This document shows, in pieces, positions 26,763 to 36,328 of a stretch of DNA of 64,000 bases. This DNA is from CAVQJU01 sp963729215 (GTDB lineage: Bacteria; Acidobacteriota; Vicinamibacteria; Vicinamibacterales; CAVVIG01). How positions within the stretch are numbered: the stretch's first letter is position 1; every line of letters starts with the position of its first letter. A program made the position numbers and the translations under genes. The stretch lies in assembly GCA_963729215.1 (NCBI GenBank), contig CAVSND010000021.1, forward strand, positions 1 through 64,000. The letters run 5' to 3'. The notes beneath the pieces are model-generated. The model saw only the letters and a list, made by a program, of their open reading frames with translations, did no database searches and was not told where the DNA came from.

Positions 26763-28346
26763 ATGGAGGCGGTTTACCGCTATCACGACGGGACGAAACA
26801 TCATTTTCAACGGTTCGCGCGGTCGCTCGGATACCTCGACTGGGCGTCGCAACCGCGTCCCTTTCGTCATTTCGCTGACACGGTCGTCTTCCCCTTGTAC
26901 CCGACGCCCGGTGCGGCCCCTGAATACACGCCCCGTCGCGCCACCTTCGATCAAACGTGTCAACTGGAAGTGCCGGCTGAACCGCTCGGCGCCGCGGCCA
27001 TCGGCGACCTCCTGAGGCACGCGTTGGGGCTCTCGGCGTGGAAGCGATTCAAGGACTCGCGCTGGGCGCTCCGCGTGAATCCCTCGAGCGGCAATCTGCA
27101 TCCGACCGAGGCGTATGTCCTGTCGCCGGCGCTGCCCGGGCTGGCCGATGGGCCGGCCGTCTACCACTACGGCGCCGATCGGCACGCCCTCGAATTGCGG
27201 GGCGTCTTCGACGAAGCCGCCTGGGAGGGCGCGTTCGGCGGACGAAAGGACATCCTGTTCGTCGCGCTCACTTCCATCCATTGGCGCGAAGCCTGGAAGT
27301 ACGGGGAGCGGGCGTTCCGCTATTGTCAGCACGACCTCGGACACGCCAGCGCGGCCATCTCGATCGCCGCGGGCCTGCTTGGGTGGCGCGCCCGGCTGCT
27401 GCCGGCGTGGTCGCACCGCGCCATCTCGGCGGCGACGGGTATCGACCGCGAACAGGATTTCGTGGAAGCCGAACCCGAAGAACCCGGCTGCATCATGGCC
27501 CTGACCGCTGGCGAACCACTCGATACGCCGCTGGAATCCATCGCGGCGTTCGCCGACGCCTGCTCACGGGCCCGATGGTCCGGCCGCGCGAACCAGCTGA
27601 GCGAGGATCACGTCCAGTGGTCGTTCATCGACGAAGTGGCGCGAGCCACTGAAGATCGCGGCCGAACGATTGACGCGGCGGTCACGTCCAACGCGCCCGA
27701 TCGTCTTCCTCACCGCGAACGGCAGATCGATGCGCGACCGCTCCTCCTGCAGCGCCGAAGCGCGGTGGCCTTCGACGGGCGTACGACGGTCGCGCGCACC
27801 ACATTCGTCAACATGCTCTCGAGCGTGTTGCCGGGCCCGCGGGCGCCGTGGACGAGTCTGTGGTGGACGCCGCGCGTTCACCTCGCCATCTTCGTCCATC
27901 GCGTCGAGGGCGTGCCTCCGGGGCTGTACATGCTCCTGCGCGACCCCGATGCGCTCAATCGGCTTCGAGAAAGCTGCCGCCCCGACTTCCTGTGGGAAGC
28001 TGCCGACGAGGACCTGCCCCTGTGGCTGCTCGCGCCGCTCGACGCCCGCCCGCTGTCGGCCCGCCTCAGTTGCGACCAGGACATCGCGGCCGACGGTTTC
28101 TTCAGCCTCGGGATGCTGGCCGACTTCGAGACGAGCCTTCACACCTTCGGCCCCTCGTTCTATCGCCATCTGTTCTGGGAGACCGGCACGGTGGGACAGG
28201 CGCTCTACCTCGAAGCCGAGGCCGCCGGCGTGCGCGCGACCGGGATTGGCTGTTTCTACGATGACCCGGTGCACGACGTCCTCGGACTAGCGCGGACACG
28301 CGGTCCAGAGCCTGTACCACTTTACGGTCGGTCAACCGGTCGATGA
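26763..28346 (+). CDS. SagB-type double nitroreductase-domain protein (527 aa)
   Basis: The N-terminus YRYHDGTKHHF and SLGYLDWASQP is typical of SagB/ThcOx-type dehydrogenases. The first nitroreductase domain spans about residues 60-260 (NPSSGNLHPTEAYVL, the FMN-binding block; WREAWKYGERAFRYCQHDLGHA). The second spans about 300-520 (LLLQRRSAVAFDGRT, FWETGTVGQALYLEAEA). These are FMN oxidoreductases; SagB itself oxidises azolines in peptide natural products. No precursor peptide or cyclodehydratase is visible nearby, so a stand-alone role is as likely. The Shine-Dalgarno is weak, suggesting coupling to the LysE gene. Confidence 0.8.
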   Translation: MEAVYRYHDGTKHHFQRFARSLGYLDWASQPRPFRHFADTVVFPLYPTPGAAPEYTPRRATFDQTCQLEVPAEPLGAAAIGDLLRHALGLSAWKRFKDSRWALRVNPSSGNLHPTEAYVLSPALPGLADGPAVYHYGADRHALELRGVFDEAAWEGAFGGRKDILFVALTSIHWREAWKYGERAFRYCQHDLGHASAAISIAAGLLGWRARLLPAWSHRAISAATGIDREQDFVEAEPEEPGCIMALTAGEPLDTPLESIAAFADACSRARWSGRANQLSEDHVQWSFIDEVARATEDRGRTIDAAVTSNAPDRLPHRERQIDARPLLLQRRSAVAFDGRTTVARTTFVNMLSSVLPGPRAPWTSLWWTPRVHLAIFVHRVEGVPPGLYMLLRDPDALNRLRESCRPDFLWEAADEDLPLWLLAPLDARPLSARLSCDQDIAADGFFSLGMLADFETSLHTFGPSFYRHLFWETGTVGQALYLEAEAAGVRATGIGCFYDDPVHDVLGLARTRGPEPVPLYGRSTGR

Positions 28347-28480
28347 CACCCGGCTGACAACCGAGCCAGGCTATCCCTGGGAAGAAGTCTAAGAAAAGAT
28401 CGAGACGCACCTCATCAGTTCAAACTTCGCAACGTTTCGGTAACTGACGAACTCTTGTCTTGCGCCTGGCCGGCCCGCAA

Positions 28481-28499
28481 CGTTAGATCTTTTCTAACG
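28481..28499 (+). promoter_or_regulatory. Short inverted repeat upstream of the 45-aa gene
   Basis: CGTTAGA and TCTAACG form a perfect 7-bp inverted repeat with a 5-base T-rich centre, 50 bases upstream of the small membrane-protein ORF. It could be an operator or hairpin; no regulator can be named. Confidence 0.4.
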
Positions 28500-28548
28500 A
28501 CTCGTTTCCCGTCAGACACCTGTTGCACAACCAGGGGAGATTGCCGCC

Positions 28549-28686
28549 ATGTTGTGGATGGGCATCGGCGTCGCATCGTTCGTCGTCCTCGTCATGCTGC
28601 TCATCGTCTTCGGAAGACGTCCGAAGCGCGACCTCGGCTCGGTGAGCGCCCATTGGGTGATGACGCACCGGGTCGATTCGCACTGA
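28549..28686 (+). CDS. Small membrane protein (45 aa)
   Basis: An ATG behind AGGGGAG opens MLWMGIGVASFVVLVMLL, one clear transmembrane helix (about residues 2-21), followed by the basic flank GRRPKR and a 20-residue tail ending HRVDSH. The good ribosome site and positive-inside layout support a real small protein that automatic callers would miss. Function unknown. Confidence 0.5.
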   Translation: MLWMGIGVASFVVLVMLLIVFGRRPKRDLGSVSAHWVMTHRVDSH

Positions 28687-28726
28687 GACGCCGGCGCCCG
28701 CGGCTGGCTCTCGTGCGATCACGCCT

Positions 28727-29818
28727 TCAGGGTTTGCCTGTCGATCGAATCTCGAAGACCACCGATGTCGCGGTGGTGGTGATCCGCTCCGTCACGCGAT
28801 CGAACACGTCGATATCGAACGGCTGGCCGATCTTGTTGCCAGCGAGGTCCTCGAGCGACGTGTCGATGATCAGCTTGTATTGCCCGGCCGCCCACGGAGA
28901 CTGGGGTGTAAAGCGCCACTCAGATTCCTCCCGTTCGACGCCGATGGCGCCGGCAACTTCTCCTCGCGGGCCAGACACCTTCAGCATCCGCTGCAGCAGC
29001 GCGTAGTTCATCGGGCGTCCAAAGCTGACGACGAGTGCGTCACGGGAGCTCGCCGCAGGCGCGGCCACCTTCCACGACTTCGGATCGGGCGGCTCTCGAA
29101 CGGCCGGCCCGCCTCGAAACACCTTCCTGAACGTCCCGGTCATGGGGAGGCCGGTCGCGTCGGGCCAGTCGCGGTCGATGACGAGGGTATAGCGGCGGCC
29201 ATCCACAATCGGCGGACCCATCGATCTGTTCGAGGTCAGGTCGCGCTTGATTCGACCCGGGTCGAACGTCATCGTGAGCCGCCGGTTATTCGGATCCCAG
29301 AGCTCCTGTCCCGGCAGAAAGATGCCCGGCAGGGTCTTCCCGCCGGCATCGAGCAGATGAATCCGCCGCTCCGCCTCGCCGCGGCTCATCGGGGCCGAGA
29401 AATAGATGTAGAGACGGAGCTGATTGCCGGGCAGTACGCCGGCTGAGGGATAGACGCGATCGACGTGCGTCGAAGCGGTCGTGGACCGTGCCGGGCCGTC
29501 GAAGGACTTCTCGACAGGCGGTCGCACGCCGGGCGCGTCGAAGACGGCACGATACCGAACGCCTGCCGCAATCGGGTACCGCGGCCGAAAGACGAGCGAT
29601 TGCTGTTCGACCGCATACGTGCCGATCAAAGGAGGAACGTCGCCGGTTCCGGCATAGACGCGAAAAATCGATGACCATCCGCCGCTCGGCGGGGACGCGG
29701 CTGGCGTCCAGCCAAGAACCTTGAAAGCGGTGCCGTCGAACTGAAGGGAAACGGATTGTGCGATCGCGGTCGTCCCCAATACGAGGACGACCGCGATGCA
29801 CGTGAGCCGGTGTTTCAC
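28727..29818 (-). CDS. Secreted protein with bacterial Ig-like domains (363 aa)
   Basis: The GTG start opens a signal peptide ending near TAIAQ. The mature protein contains repeats of the Big_5 type, seen as VYPSAGVLPGNQLRLYIYFSAPM, then FGRPMNYALLQRMLKV and YKLIIDTSLEDLAGNKIG. It probably lies in the periplasm or on the cell surface. No catalytic motif is visible. Its stop lies close to the convergent 45-aa gene. Confidence 0.7.
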   Translation of the reverse strand: MKHRLTCIAVVLVLGTTAIAQSVSLQFDGTAFKVLGWTPAASPPSGGWSSIFRVYAGTGDVPPLIGTYAVEQQSLVFRPRYPIAAGVRYRAVFDAPGVRPPVEKSFDGPARSTTASTHVDRVYPSAGVLPGNQLRLYIYFSAPMSRGEAERRIHLLDAGGKTLPGIFLPGQELWDPNNRRLTMTFDPGRIKRDLTSNRSMGPPIVDGRRYTLVIDRDWPDATGLPMTGTFRKVFRGGPAVREPPDPKSWKVAAPAASSRDALVVSFGRPMNYALLQRMLKVSGPRGEVAGAIGVEREESEWRFTPQSPWAAGQYKLIIDTSLEDLAGNKIGQPFDIDVFDRVTERITTTATSVVFEIRSTGKP

Positions 29819-29831
29819 GGCAAACGAGGAA

Positions 29832-30971
29832 CTACGGAAGCGCGATCGTGCGCAGGCTCATCGGCCCGACGGCCGGCCCGAACCCGCCGCCGCCCGCCGC
29901 GGTCAGGATCAGCGCGCTGCCCGCATCGAACTGCGCGAGGTGACGGACGCCGGTCAGCGCCGTGATCTTGTCGTACGGCGCGCCCGCGACATCGACGACC
30001 GTCGGCGAGTCGATCGGCTTGTACTGCCCGAGGTTGTCGGCGTGCAGCTTGACCACGCCGAACGAGGAGTTGGCGATCAGGATGAACTCGTGGCCGTCCT
30101 TCTTGTACGGCACCATGTCGAGCGGCTGATTACCGGACCCGAGATCCGAAATCGTCACGCCCTTCACCTGGGCGCCGGCCTTCAGATCGCTCACCGGAAT
30201 CTTCACGAGCGGCGTGCAGGTGTACGCGGCCAGCACGTATTGCTGACCGTCGATGGTGTACGGCACGAACGTGCGAACCGGCGATTGCGTCTCGTAGCGC
30301 CCATGCGACGCGTGCCAGATCTGAAGCTGCGTGCCCCGGGCGGCGGTCTTGAACGGATACGGTATGGAGCGGAGCGCCGACGACCACTCTTCGTTCGACA
30401 TGCCCGCCACCATGACGTTGCCGTTGACGAACGCCATGTCGGTGATGGTCTGCGTCCGCGGGTTCTGGCGAGCCGCGGGATTCGGGTCCGGCGCGTCGCT
30501 CAGGCTGACCGTTTCGTGCTTGATGTTGTCGAGCGGCAGGAGCGTCAGCTTGCCGGAGGCGTCCACGCGGACGACAAGGGGCGCCGCGTCGGGGCCCCGC
30601 CCGCGAGCCGCCGACACATAGACGTTCTTCGAGATCGGATTGACGGCGACGTCGTTGATCAGAATGTCGCTCGCGGCGACACCGACCATCGCGGCGACCT
30701 TTTCATCGATTCCCTGGACGTCGATCTTCGCCGAAGCTGCGGGTGTGCGATCGGCGGTGTCGAGCGCGGCAATCGCCCCGCCGACCGAATCGCCGACAAA
30801 CAGCACGCCGTCCGGGCCAAAGGCGAGCGCGCCGGCTGACTTGAGGCCGGAGGCTCCGCCCGCGAGATCGCCCGCGACAGCCGGCGTGCGCGCGGCCTGC
30901 ACGGTGAAGACCGCCGCGAGCGCGACGCCAACTACGAGAGTCACCTGGGTCATCATCTTTCGGTATTGCAT
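29832..30971 (-). CDS. Secreted beta-propeller-like protein (379 aa)
   Basis: The ATG at 30971 follows GGAGGG. A signal peptide runs to about QAART. Repeated strands with GPDGVLFVGDS, AVNPISKNVYVSAARGRG and ILIANSSFGVVKLHADN suggest an NHL/YVTN-type propeller. It ends 13 bases before the start of the Ig-like gene at 29818, so the two probably form an operon. No catalytic residues can be assigned. Confidence 0.65.
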   Translation of the reverse strand: MQYRKMMTQVTLVVGVALAAVFTVQAARTPAVAGDLAGGASGLKSAGALAFGPDGVLFVGDSVGGAIAALDTADRTPAASAKIDVQGIDEKVAAMVGVAASDILINDVAVNPISKNVYVSAARGRGPDAAPLVVRVDASGKLTLLPLDNIKHETVSLSDAPDPNPAARQNPRTQTITDMAFVNGNVMVAGMSNEEWSSALRSIPYPFKTAARGTQLQIWHASHGRYETQSPVRTFVPYTIDGQQYVLAAYTCTPLVKIPVSDLKAGAQVKGVTISDLGSGNQPLDMVPYKKDGHEFILIANSSFGVVKLHADNLGQYKPIDSPTVVDVAGAPYDKITALTGVRHLAQFDAGSALILTAAGGGGFGPAVGPMSLRTIALP

Positions 30972-31064
30972 AGGCCCTCCGAAACGAGTGAACAAGACCC
31001 CGAGCAAACGGCTCTCACGATAGCGCATTTCGAGCAGGCGCGCACGGTCAGTACCCTGAGCTCT

Positions 31065-31745
31065 TCAGGGTTGTTCGTCCGCCCACACGAACGGCGTCTT
31101 CTTGTTCGATTGCAGGTTGTCTCCCGGCGGCGCTCCGTCGAGGTCGACAAAACCGCTGAGGCTCTGGTGAATCGCCGGCTCGGCGCTCCGGATCTTGCCC
31201 TGCAGATCAACGAGCAGGCGGGCGACCGGGTGGTGAAGAAGATATAAGTTGCCGTCGGAGTTCATCGTGGCGACGCGGATGCCCACGAAGACGCCGCCTT
31301 GCGAGGCAGCGGCCTGCTCGGCCTGCCCCGGATTCAACTTGGCGGAGAGGCTCACCATCTCGACTCCACCGGCGTGGACAACGGTCGGCATCTTGGGCGA
31401 CGTCACGGGAATGTTCGGATATATCTTGTCGGCGAGCGGAATCCACACCGCCCCCTCCTTCTTGTCCTTGTCCCGTCGTCCCCACAGCGCCGGCTCGACG
31501 CGCAACAGCGCGGCATCCCGATTCCCGCTGTTGGCAAACGCCACCGTCATGTACAGCTCGCCCTGATTCGTGGCGAACGAGACTTCCGTCACGGTGATCT
31601 CGAGCTGCTGCTTTGTATAGATGTAGCTGCGGTAGAAGCTGAGCCCCGACAACCCCAGGGCGCAGAGCGCGACGATGGTGGTGAGCTCCATCCCCCTGCG
31701 CCAGCCCCCGCTCGACTCGGCCCGATTGTCGCGATTCTCAGCCAT
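31065..31745 (-). CDS. Single-pass membrane protein (226 aa)
   Basis: A short charged N-terminus precedes one transmembrane helix (about residues 20-40, LTTIVALCALGLSGLSFY). A beta-rich soluble domain of about 180 residues follows with no recognised family. The topology is probably N-in with the domain in the periplasm. It begins 8 bases after the end of the PQQ dehydrogenase gene on the same strand. Confidence 0.6.
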   Translation of the reverse strand: MAENRDNRAESSGGWRRGMELTTIVALCALGLSGLSFYRSYIYTKQQLEITVTEVSFATNQGELYMTVAFANSGNRDAALLRVEPALWGRRDKDKKEGAVWIPLADKIYPNIPVTSPKMPTVVHAGGVEMVSLSAKLNPGQAEQAAASQGGVFVGIRVATMNSDGNLYLLHHPVARLLVDLQGKIRSAEPAIHQSLSGFVDLDGAPPGDNLQSNKKTPFVWADEQP

Positions 31746-31753
31746 CGATGCCG

Positions 31754-33769
31754 TCAGTTCCCCTGGCCCTGATTCGCCCCGCCTGCCGCGCCGCCTCGTC
31801 CGCCGCGGCCTCCGCCGGTGCCGCCCGGGACAGGCAACGCAAACGCGACGAGCTGTCCCGCCGGCTGTCCGGCCACCGACATCACGATGAACTGGCGGTT
31901 CTGGTACATGTAAGTCATCGGAACGGCCGTCTGACTACCCGGCATCGGCAGTTCGGCAATGCTCTCGCCGGTTTTCTTGTCATACGCATGAAGAAGCGGA
32001 CGTCCGCCTCCTCCCTCGCCGCCAACAAGCAGCGTCCGCGTGACCACGAGTCCGACCTGCGCGGGAAAGCCGGTGGGCGGCACGTTCGTCAGGCCGAGCT
32101 TCGCGAACGCCTCCTTGATGTTCGGCGGCGTATCGCCGTTCGGCACCTGCCAGGCGATATCGCCGCGATTCATGTCGTACGCGGTGATGCGCCCGTATGG
32201 CGGCTTGAGCAGCGGGAGGCCCTGAACCGTCGGAACCTGACCGCCCCGGCCCGCCGTGTAGGCCGCCCTGGTGGGATCGGGCGGATCCGTTTTCACCACG
32301 CCCGCGATGAACGGCCTCGTCAGCGATCCGACGTACACGAAGCCCGTCTCGGGATCCGCGGCGCCGGATTGCCAGTTGGCGCCGCCACCGAATCCCGGCG
32401 CGACGAGCGTCCCCTTGTTCGCGTCCGGGACGACCAGCGACGGCGGCGCGAAGGGACCGCCGATCCGGTATCCGGCGAGCGCCTGTTGCGCCTCCGCACG
32501 GAGCGCCGGCGTGAAGTTGATCAGGTCGTCGGTCGTGACGCCGACGACGTCGAAGGCCGGCGGCTTCGAGGGAATCGGCTGCGTCGGCGACGTCCATTCC
32601 GTCGGCACGTCGGTCTGGGCGACCGGCACATCGGGAATCGGCCACACGGGTTGTCCGTTCGTGCGATCGAGCACATAGGCCAGCGCCATTTTCCCCATCT
32701 GCACGACCGCTTTGATCGGCCGTCCGCCCACCGTGATATCGAGCAGGATCGGGTGGACCGGCATGTCGTAATCCCAGATGTCGTGGTGAATGAGCTGCTT
32801 GTACCAGATCATCTTGCCGGTCTTGATGTTCAGGCACACCACCGAGTCGGAGAAGAGATTGTTGCCAGGACGATGACCGCCGTACCCGTCGTTGGTGGGT
32901 GATTCGGTCGCGAGGTACACGTAGCCCAGCTCGTCGTCTGCCGAGAACGGACCCCACACGCCGACGTTGCCGCTGTACGTCGCCGATTCGTTCAGCCACG
33001 TCTCGTAACCGGCCTCGCCGAAGCGCGGAATCGTGTGGAAGGTCCAGAGCTTCTTGCCGGTGCGGACGTCGAACGCCATGACGTCGCCTTTGACGTTTTC
33101 CTTGTTCGGGCTCGTGCCGCCCTGCGTCAGGGCCGGACCGATGACGATCACGCCGTTCGACACGACGGGCGCGGAACTGTTGCCGATCTTGCCGACGGGA
33201 TCGAGGGGTGTCGTCAGGTCGAGCTGCGTGAACAGATCGACCGAACCGTCCTTGCCGAACTCGCGGATCGGCACGCCGGTTTTCGCGTTGAGCGCCACCA
33301 GCTGAAACCCTGGGGTGACGGTGATGATTCGGGCGTCGTTGTTACTTCCAGGATTTCCGGGGCCGCCAGCCCAGTACGCCACCCCGCGGCCGACTTTTCG
33401 CGGCGCCTGCTCGAACCGCGCGCCTTCATCGGGCCTCCACGTCCACAGCGTTTCGCCGGTGCCCGGATTGACGGCGATGACGTTCCGGCGCTGGCCGACC
33501 GTGAAGTACAGCACGCCATTCGCCATGACGGGCGTCGTCTCGCTGTTGCCGCCCCCGAAGTTGTCGAACTTCCAGCTCCAGGCCACCTGCAGGTTCTTGA
33601 AGTTGTCGCGGGTAATCTGGTCGAGCGGGGCGAAGCGGGAGCTTCCGTTGTCGCCGGCGTACGATCGCCACTCGCCGTCCCTGGTGCCGTGCTGGGCGAG
33701 GCCCGGCTGCGCCAGGGCGATGAAAGCGATCGCGGCCGTGTAGACGAGACGCCGAAGCTGACGCGACAT
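31754..33769 (-). CDS. PQQ-dependent alcohol/glucose dehydrogenase-type quinoprotein (671 aa)
   Basis: The ATG at 33769 behind GGGAGG gives a signal peptide ending GLAQ. An eight-bladed quinoprotein propeller follows with W-motif-like repeats (NLQVAWSWKFD, GETLWTWRPDEG, GKKLWTFHTIP, GKMIWYKQLIHHDIWDYDMP, QPVWPIPDVP). The HHDIWDYD block is characteristic of membrane-bound glucose dehydrogenase relatives, but the membrane anchor is absent, so it is soluble and periplasmic. The C-terminus is a Gly/Arg-rich tail. It follows the 331-residue family protein upstream by about 60 bases. Confidence 0.85.
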   Translation of the reverse strand: MSRQLRRLVYTAAIAFIALAQPGLAQHGTRDGEWRSYAGDNGSSRFAPLDQITRDNFKNLQVAWSWKFDNFGGGNSETTPVMANGVLYFTVGQRRNVIAVNPGTGETLWTWRPDEGARFEQAPRKVGRGVAYWAGGPGNPGSNNDARIITVTPGFQLVALNAKTGVPIREFGKDGSVDLFTQLDLTTPLDPVGKIGNSSAPVVSNGVIVIGPALTQGGTSPNKENVKGDVMAFDVRTGKKLWTFHTIPRFGEAGYETWLNESATYSGNVGVWGPFSADDELGYVYLATESPTNDGYGGHRPGNNLFSDSVVCLNIKTGKMIWYKQLIHHDIWDYDMPVHPILLDITVGGRPIKAVVQMGKMALAYVLDRTNGQPVWPIPDVPVAQTDVPTEWTSPTQPIPSKPPAFDVVGVTTDDLINFTPALRAEAQQALAGYRIGGPFAPPSLVVPDANKGTLVAPGFGGGANWQSGAADPETGFVYVGSLTRPFIAGVVKTDPPDPTRAAYTAGRGGQVPTVQGLPLLKPPYGRITAYDMNRGDIAWQVPNGDTPPNIKEAFAKLGLTNVPPTGFPAQVGLVVTRTLLVGGEGGGGRPLLHAYDKKTGESIAELPMPGSQTAVPMTYMYQNRQFIVMSVAGQPAGQLVAFALPVPGGTGGGRGGRGGAAGGANQGQGN

Positions 33770-33831
33770 GGCGGACCTCCCGGTGCGGAGATCTATATCA
33801 CGTCTGCGACGGCGCGAGCCTCCATCGAGAC

Positions 33832-34836
33832 TCAGTCCTCCGCTCGAGCGCCCTGAAGAATGTGCATAAGCCCGTAGTTGCCCTCGTGGCAGGCATACTC
33901 GAACACGGGCTGGCTGTCGTCCTTCGTCAACGTCATCGCGAACGTCCACGGACGCGTCCAGACCTCGGGGTCGTTGACCGTGACTTCCCAGTTGAGCCGG
34001 CCGGGGGCGACCGGCGTGAACCGTTCGACGAGCCGCAGCTTCTCGCTGTTGTAGTTGTTGTTGTAGCCGAAGTGCGTGCGGTTCGTGAAATTGGTGGTCT
34101 CGACCACGAGGGTGTCGCCGTCGAAACGGCCGCGAGCATCGCCCATGAACTCGCGCACGCCTGCGCCGACGTGGGGCCGGCCGTCGAGCGGGATGACGCG
34201 CGTCTCGTGGATCATCTCGTAGCGGATCGCGATGGTGTCGGGCGCCTGAACGATCTGGTAGGCGTTGCCGTAAATCGCCGGCATCATCGAGCCCGGGAGG
34301 CCACGGGTGATGCAACGGTCGTACATGCTGCGATCGTCGGTGGAATCCGCACGTCCTTCGCCGTCTCGGGCATTGTTGAGCAGGGCCACCGCGGCCTCCC
34401 GGCGCTGCGCCTGCGGCGTCATCGGCGGGAGCCGGCCGTCGGGCGGATCGCTGATGAACCAGGGCCGGCTGCCTTTGGCGCTCAGATGATCGTACCAGTG
34501 CGTCGGCCCGGCGCCGGTTTCGGCGCCGCCGATACCGCCGGCGATTTGCTTGGCGACCGCGGCACGCTCCGCAGCCAGCCGGGCGAGGTCCGCCTCGGTG
34601 AACGTGCTCGGGTCTTTTCCCGCGAGCTGTTGCGGCCGTTCAAGGGGCGTGTTCGCTTCGTCTTTGTTCGTGTAGTCGCCGTGAATGTCGGGCTGGCCCC
34701 ACGCCGTGCGTGGGACGCGATAGCCAGGCTTCCGCTGGGCGTCCGGAGCCTGGGCCAGGCCGGCGACCCCGAGCGACAGCCCGACTGCTACGCCAGCGGC
34801 GAGCGACACCTGAAGAATCGCCGGTGTTCGCATCAT
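33832..34836 (-). CDS. Exported protein of an acidobacterial family (paralog of 40435-41305)
   Basis: ATG-ATG behind GGAGGAG opens a signal peptide ending near GLAQA. The body includes YRVPRTAWGQPDIHGDY, then IRYEMIHETRVIPLDGRPH and the block GDTLVVETTNFTNRT. That last block reappears with variations (GDTLVVDSIGFDERT) in the protein at 40435-41305. It is a common periplasmic protein family of unknown activity in these bacteria. It lies upstream of the PQQ dehydrogenase on the same strand, suggesting a shared oxidative pathway. Confidence 0.7.
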   Translation of the reverse strand: MMRTPAILQVSLAAGVAVGLSLGVAGLAQAPDAQRKPGYRVPRTAWGQPDIHGDYTNKDEANTPLERPQQLAGKDPSTFTEADLARLAAERAAVAKQIAGGIGGAETGAGPTHWYDHLSAKGSRPWFISDPPDGRLPPMTPQAQRREAAVALLNNARDGEGRADSTDDRSMYDRCITRGLPGSMMPAIYGNAYQIVQAPDTIAIRYEMIHETRVIPLDGRPHVGAGVREFMGDARGRFDGDTLVVETTNFTNRTHFGYNNNYNSEKLRLVERFTPVAPGRLNWEVTVNDPEVWTRPWTFAMTLTKDDSQPVFEYACHEGNYGLMHILQGARAED

Positions 34837-34945
34837 GCTCCTCCGGCGCCATTCTAACAATTCCCGACGCGGTACTGTGCCTGATTAGCGGCGAATCGCG
34901 AAGAGATGTGTAAGGAATTGGTCTGCGCCGATCTCGGCGTCGCGA

Positions 34946-36190
34946 CTAGCGCTTGTCGACGACGACCTTGCCTTCCTTGATCACAACTTTCGTCTTCAGC
35001 ATCTCGTAGATGTTCAACGTCGGGTTGCCGTCGATGAGGATGATGTCGGCCAGTTTGCCCGCCTCCAGGGTCCCGATCTGGTCGGCCATGCCCACGAACC
35101 GCGCGGCGTTCGCGCCGATGATCCGGTGGATATCGGCCATCGAGAACACGATGCTGAACGACTTCAACTCGTGCTCGAGCACCACGACATCGTCCGCGTT
35201 CTGATCGGTGGAATAGGAAATGGTCGTGTGGTTCGGGTCGGCATCCCAGATACGCCGCGCATTGATGATCGTATAACCGCCCTCGGTGCCCGTCGCCCGG
35301 CCCTTGGCGTCCCGGTTGGCGCCGGCGATGGCCTCGGGCCACGGCTTGCCGTCGCGGAAGCGAACGGTGTTGTCCTTCGGCCACTGCACCTGCGCGGGCG
35401 GGGGTGAGAGGCGATCGATGTTCGGGGCGCCGAATGCGATCAGGCCGGCCACGATCGCGCCGTTCTGCGCCACCTTCTCGGCCTGCTCGTAGGTCGTGAA
35501 GTCCTTGTTCGGCAGGTGTACCAGCCGCGTGACGCCGGCATCGATAGCCGCGACCATCGCCGGGCTGCTCACGGCGTGGACGTTCACCTGCACGCCCGCC
35601 TTTTTCGCTTCGTCCACGATGGCCTTCAGCACTTCGATTTCGGCCTGCGGCGGAGCGGGCTCGGGTGTCAGGCCGATTTCACCGGTGTGCTTGATTCCTC
35701 TGGCGGCCAGCGCCTGGACCGCCGCACGGGCTTCAGCCGGCGTCTGACGCAGGCTGACTTGCCCCGATGGAATGATCCGCGGGCCATTGATCATGCCGGA
35801 ATCGATGTGATCGCGGAGCATGACGTTGTTCTCCGCCATGCCGCCCCCGGCGAGGACTGTCGTGTAGCCGGCTTCGAGCAGCGACTGCATCTGGCCCTTT
35901 TCGTTGGGCCCCGGCGCGACGTGCTTGTGGCCGTCGATGAACCCCGGCATCGCGCTCATGCCTTTCGCGTCGATCACTCGGAGACCCTGCGTGTTCACCG
36001 CTCCCGCCGACACGGACACGATCCGGCCGGCGCGCACGATCACCGTGCCTGAATCGATCACGGTGCCGTTGCCGACGATGATGCGCGCGTTGGTGATGGC
36101 GGCATCCTGAGCCATCGCCACGCCAGGGGCCGCCAGCAGGCCGGCGATGCCCAGACTCGCCACAAGGTGATATGCCAGAAGTCTTCTCAT
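34946..36190 (-). CDS. Exported amidohydrolase (imidazolonepropionase-like), paralog 1
   Basis: The signal peptide ends near AMAQD. The metal-dependent hydrolase core starts AITNARIIVGNG, and the first metal ligands are in PGFIDGHKHV. Further ligand regions include NVHAVSS, VHLPNKDF and the C-terminal GTLEAGKLADIILIDGNP. It probably hydrolyses cyclic amides or related bonds in the periplasm. The gene at 44986-46200 is a clear paralog with the same layout (IIPSG, FTGEI, LPNK, RFRDGKPWPE). The start at 36190 was chosen for the signal peptide. Confidence 0.85.
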   Translation of the reverse strand: MRRLLAYHLVASLGIAGLLAAPGVAMAQDAAITNARIIVGNGTVIDSGTVIVRAGRIVSVSAGAVNTQGLRVIDAKGMSAMPGFIDGHKHVAPGPNEKGQMQSLLEAGYTTVLAGGGMAENNVMLRDHIDSGMINGPRIIPSGQVSLRQTPAEARAAVQALAARGIKHTGEIGLTPEPAPPQAEIEVLKAIVDEAKKAGVQVNVHAVSSPAMVAAIDAGVTRLVHLPNKDFTTYEQAEKVAQNGAIVAGLIAFGAPNIDRLSPPPAQVQWPKDNTVRFRDGKPWPEAIAGANRDAKGRATGTEGGYTIINARRIWDADPNHTTISYSTDQNADDVVVLEHELKSFSIVFSMADIHRIIGANAARFVGMADQIGTLEAGKLADIILIDGNPTLNIYEMLKTKVVIKEGKVVVDKR

Positions 36191-36328
36191 GTTGTCCTGC
36201 TCCTCGAAAGGCCCTCGAAAGGTCTTGTCCAGCCTGGTAGATGCTAATCGATTCGGCCCGCGAGGCCCCACGGAACCGGCAGCCGGCGTTATCATTGGGC
36301 GGGTTTGACACCATTGAGAGGTGCCGCG

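Noticed and set aside
26763..28346. RiPP (thiazole/oxazole peptide) biosynthesis cluster
   Set aside because: Only the SagB-like enzyme is present; no YcaO cyclodehydratase or precursor peptide is visible.
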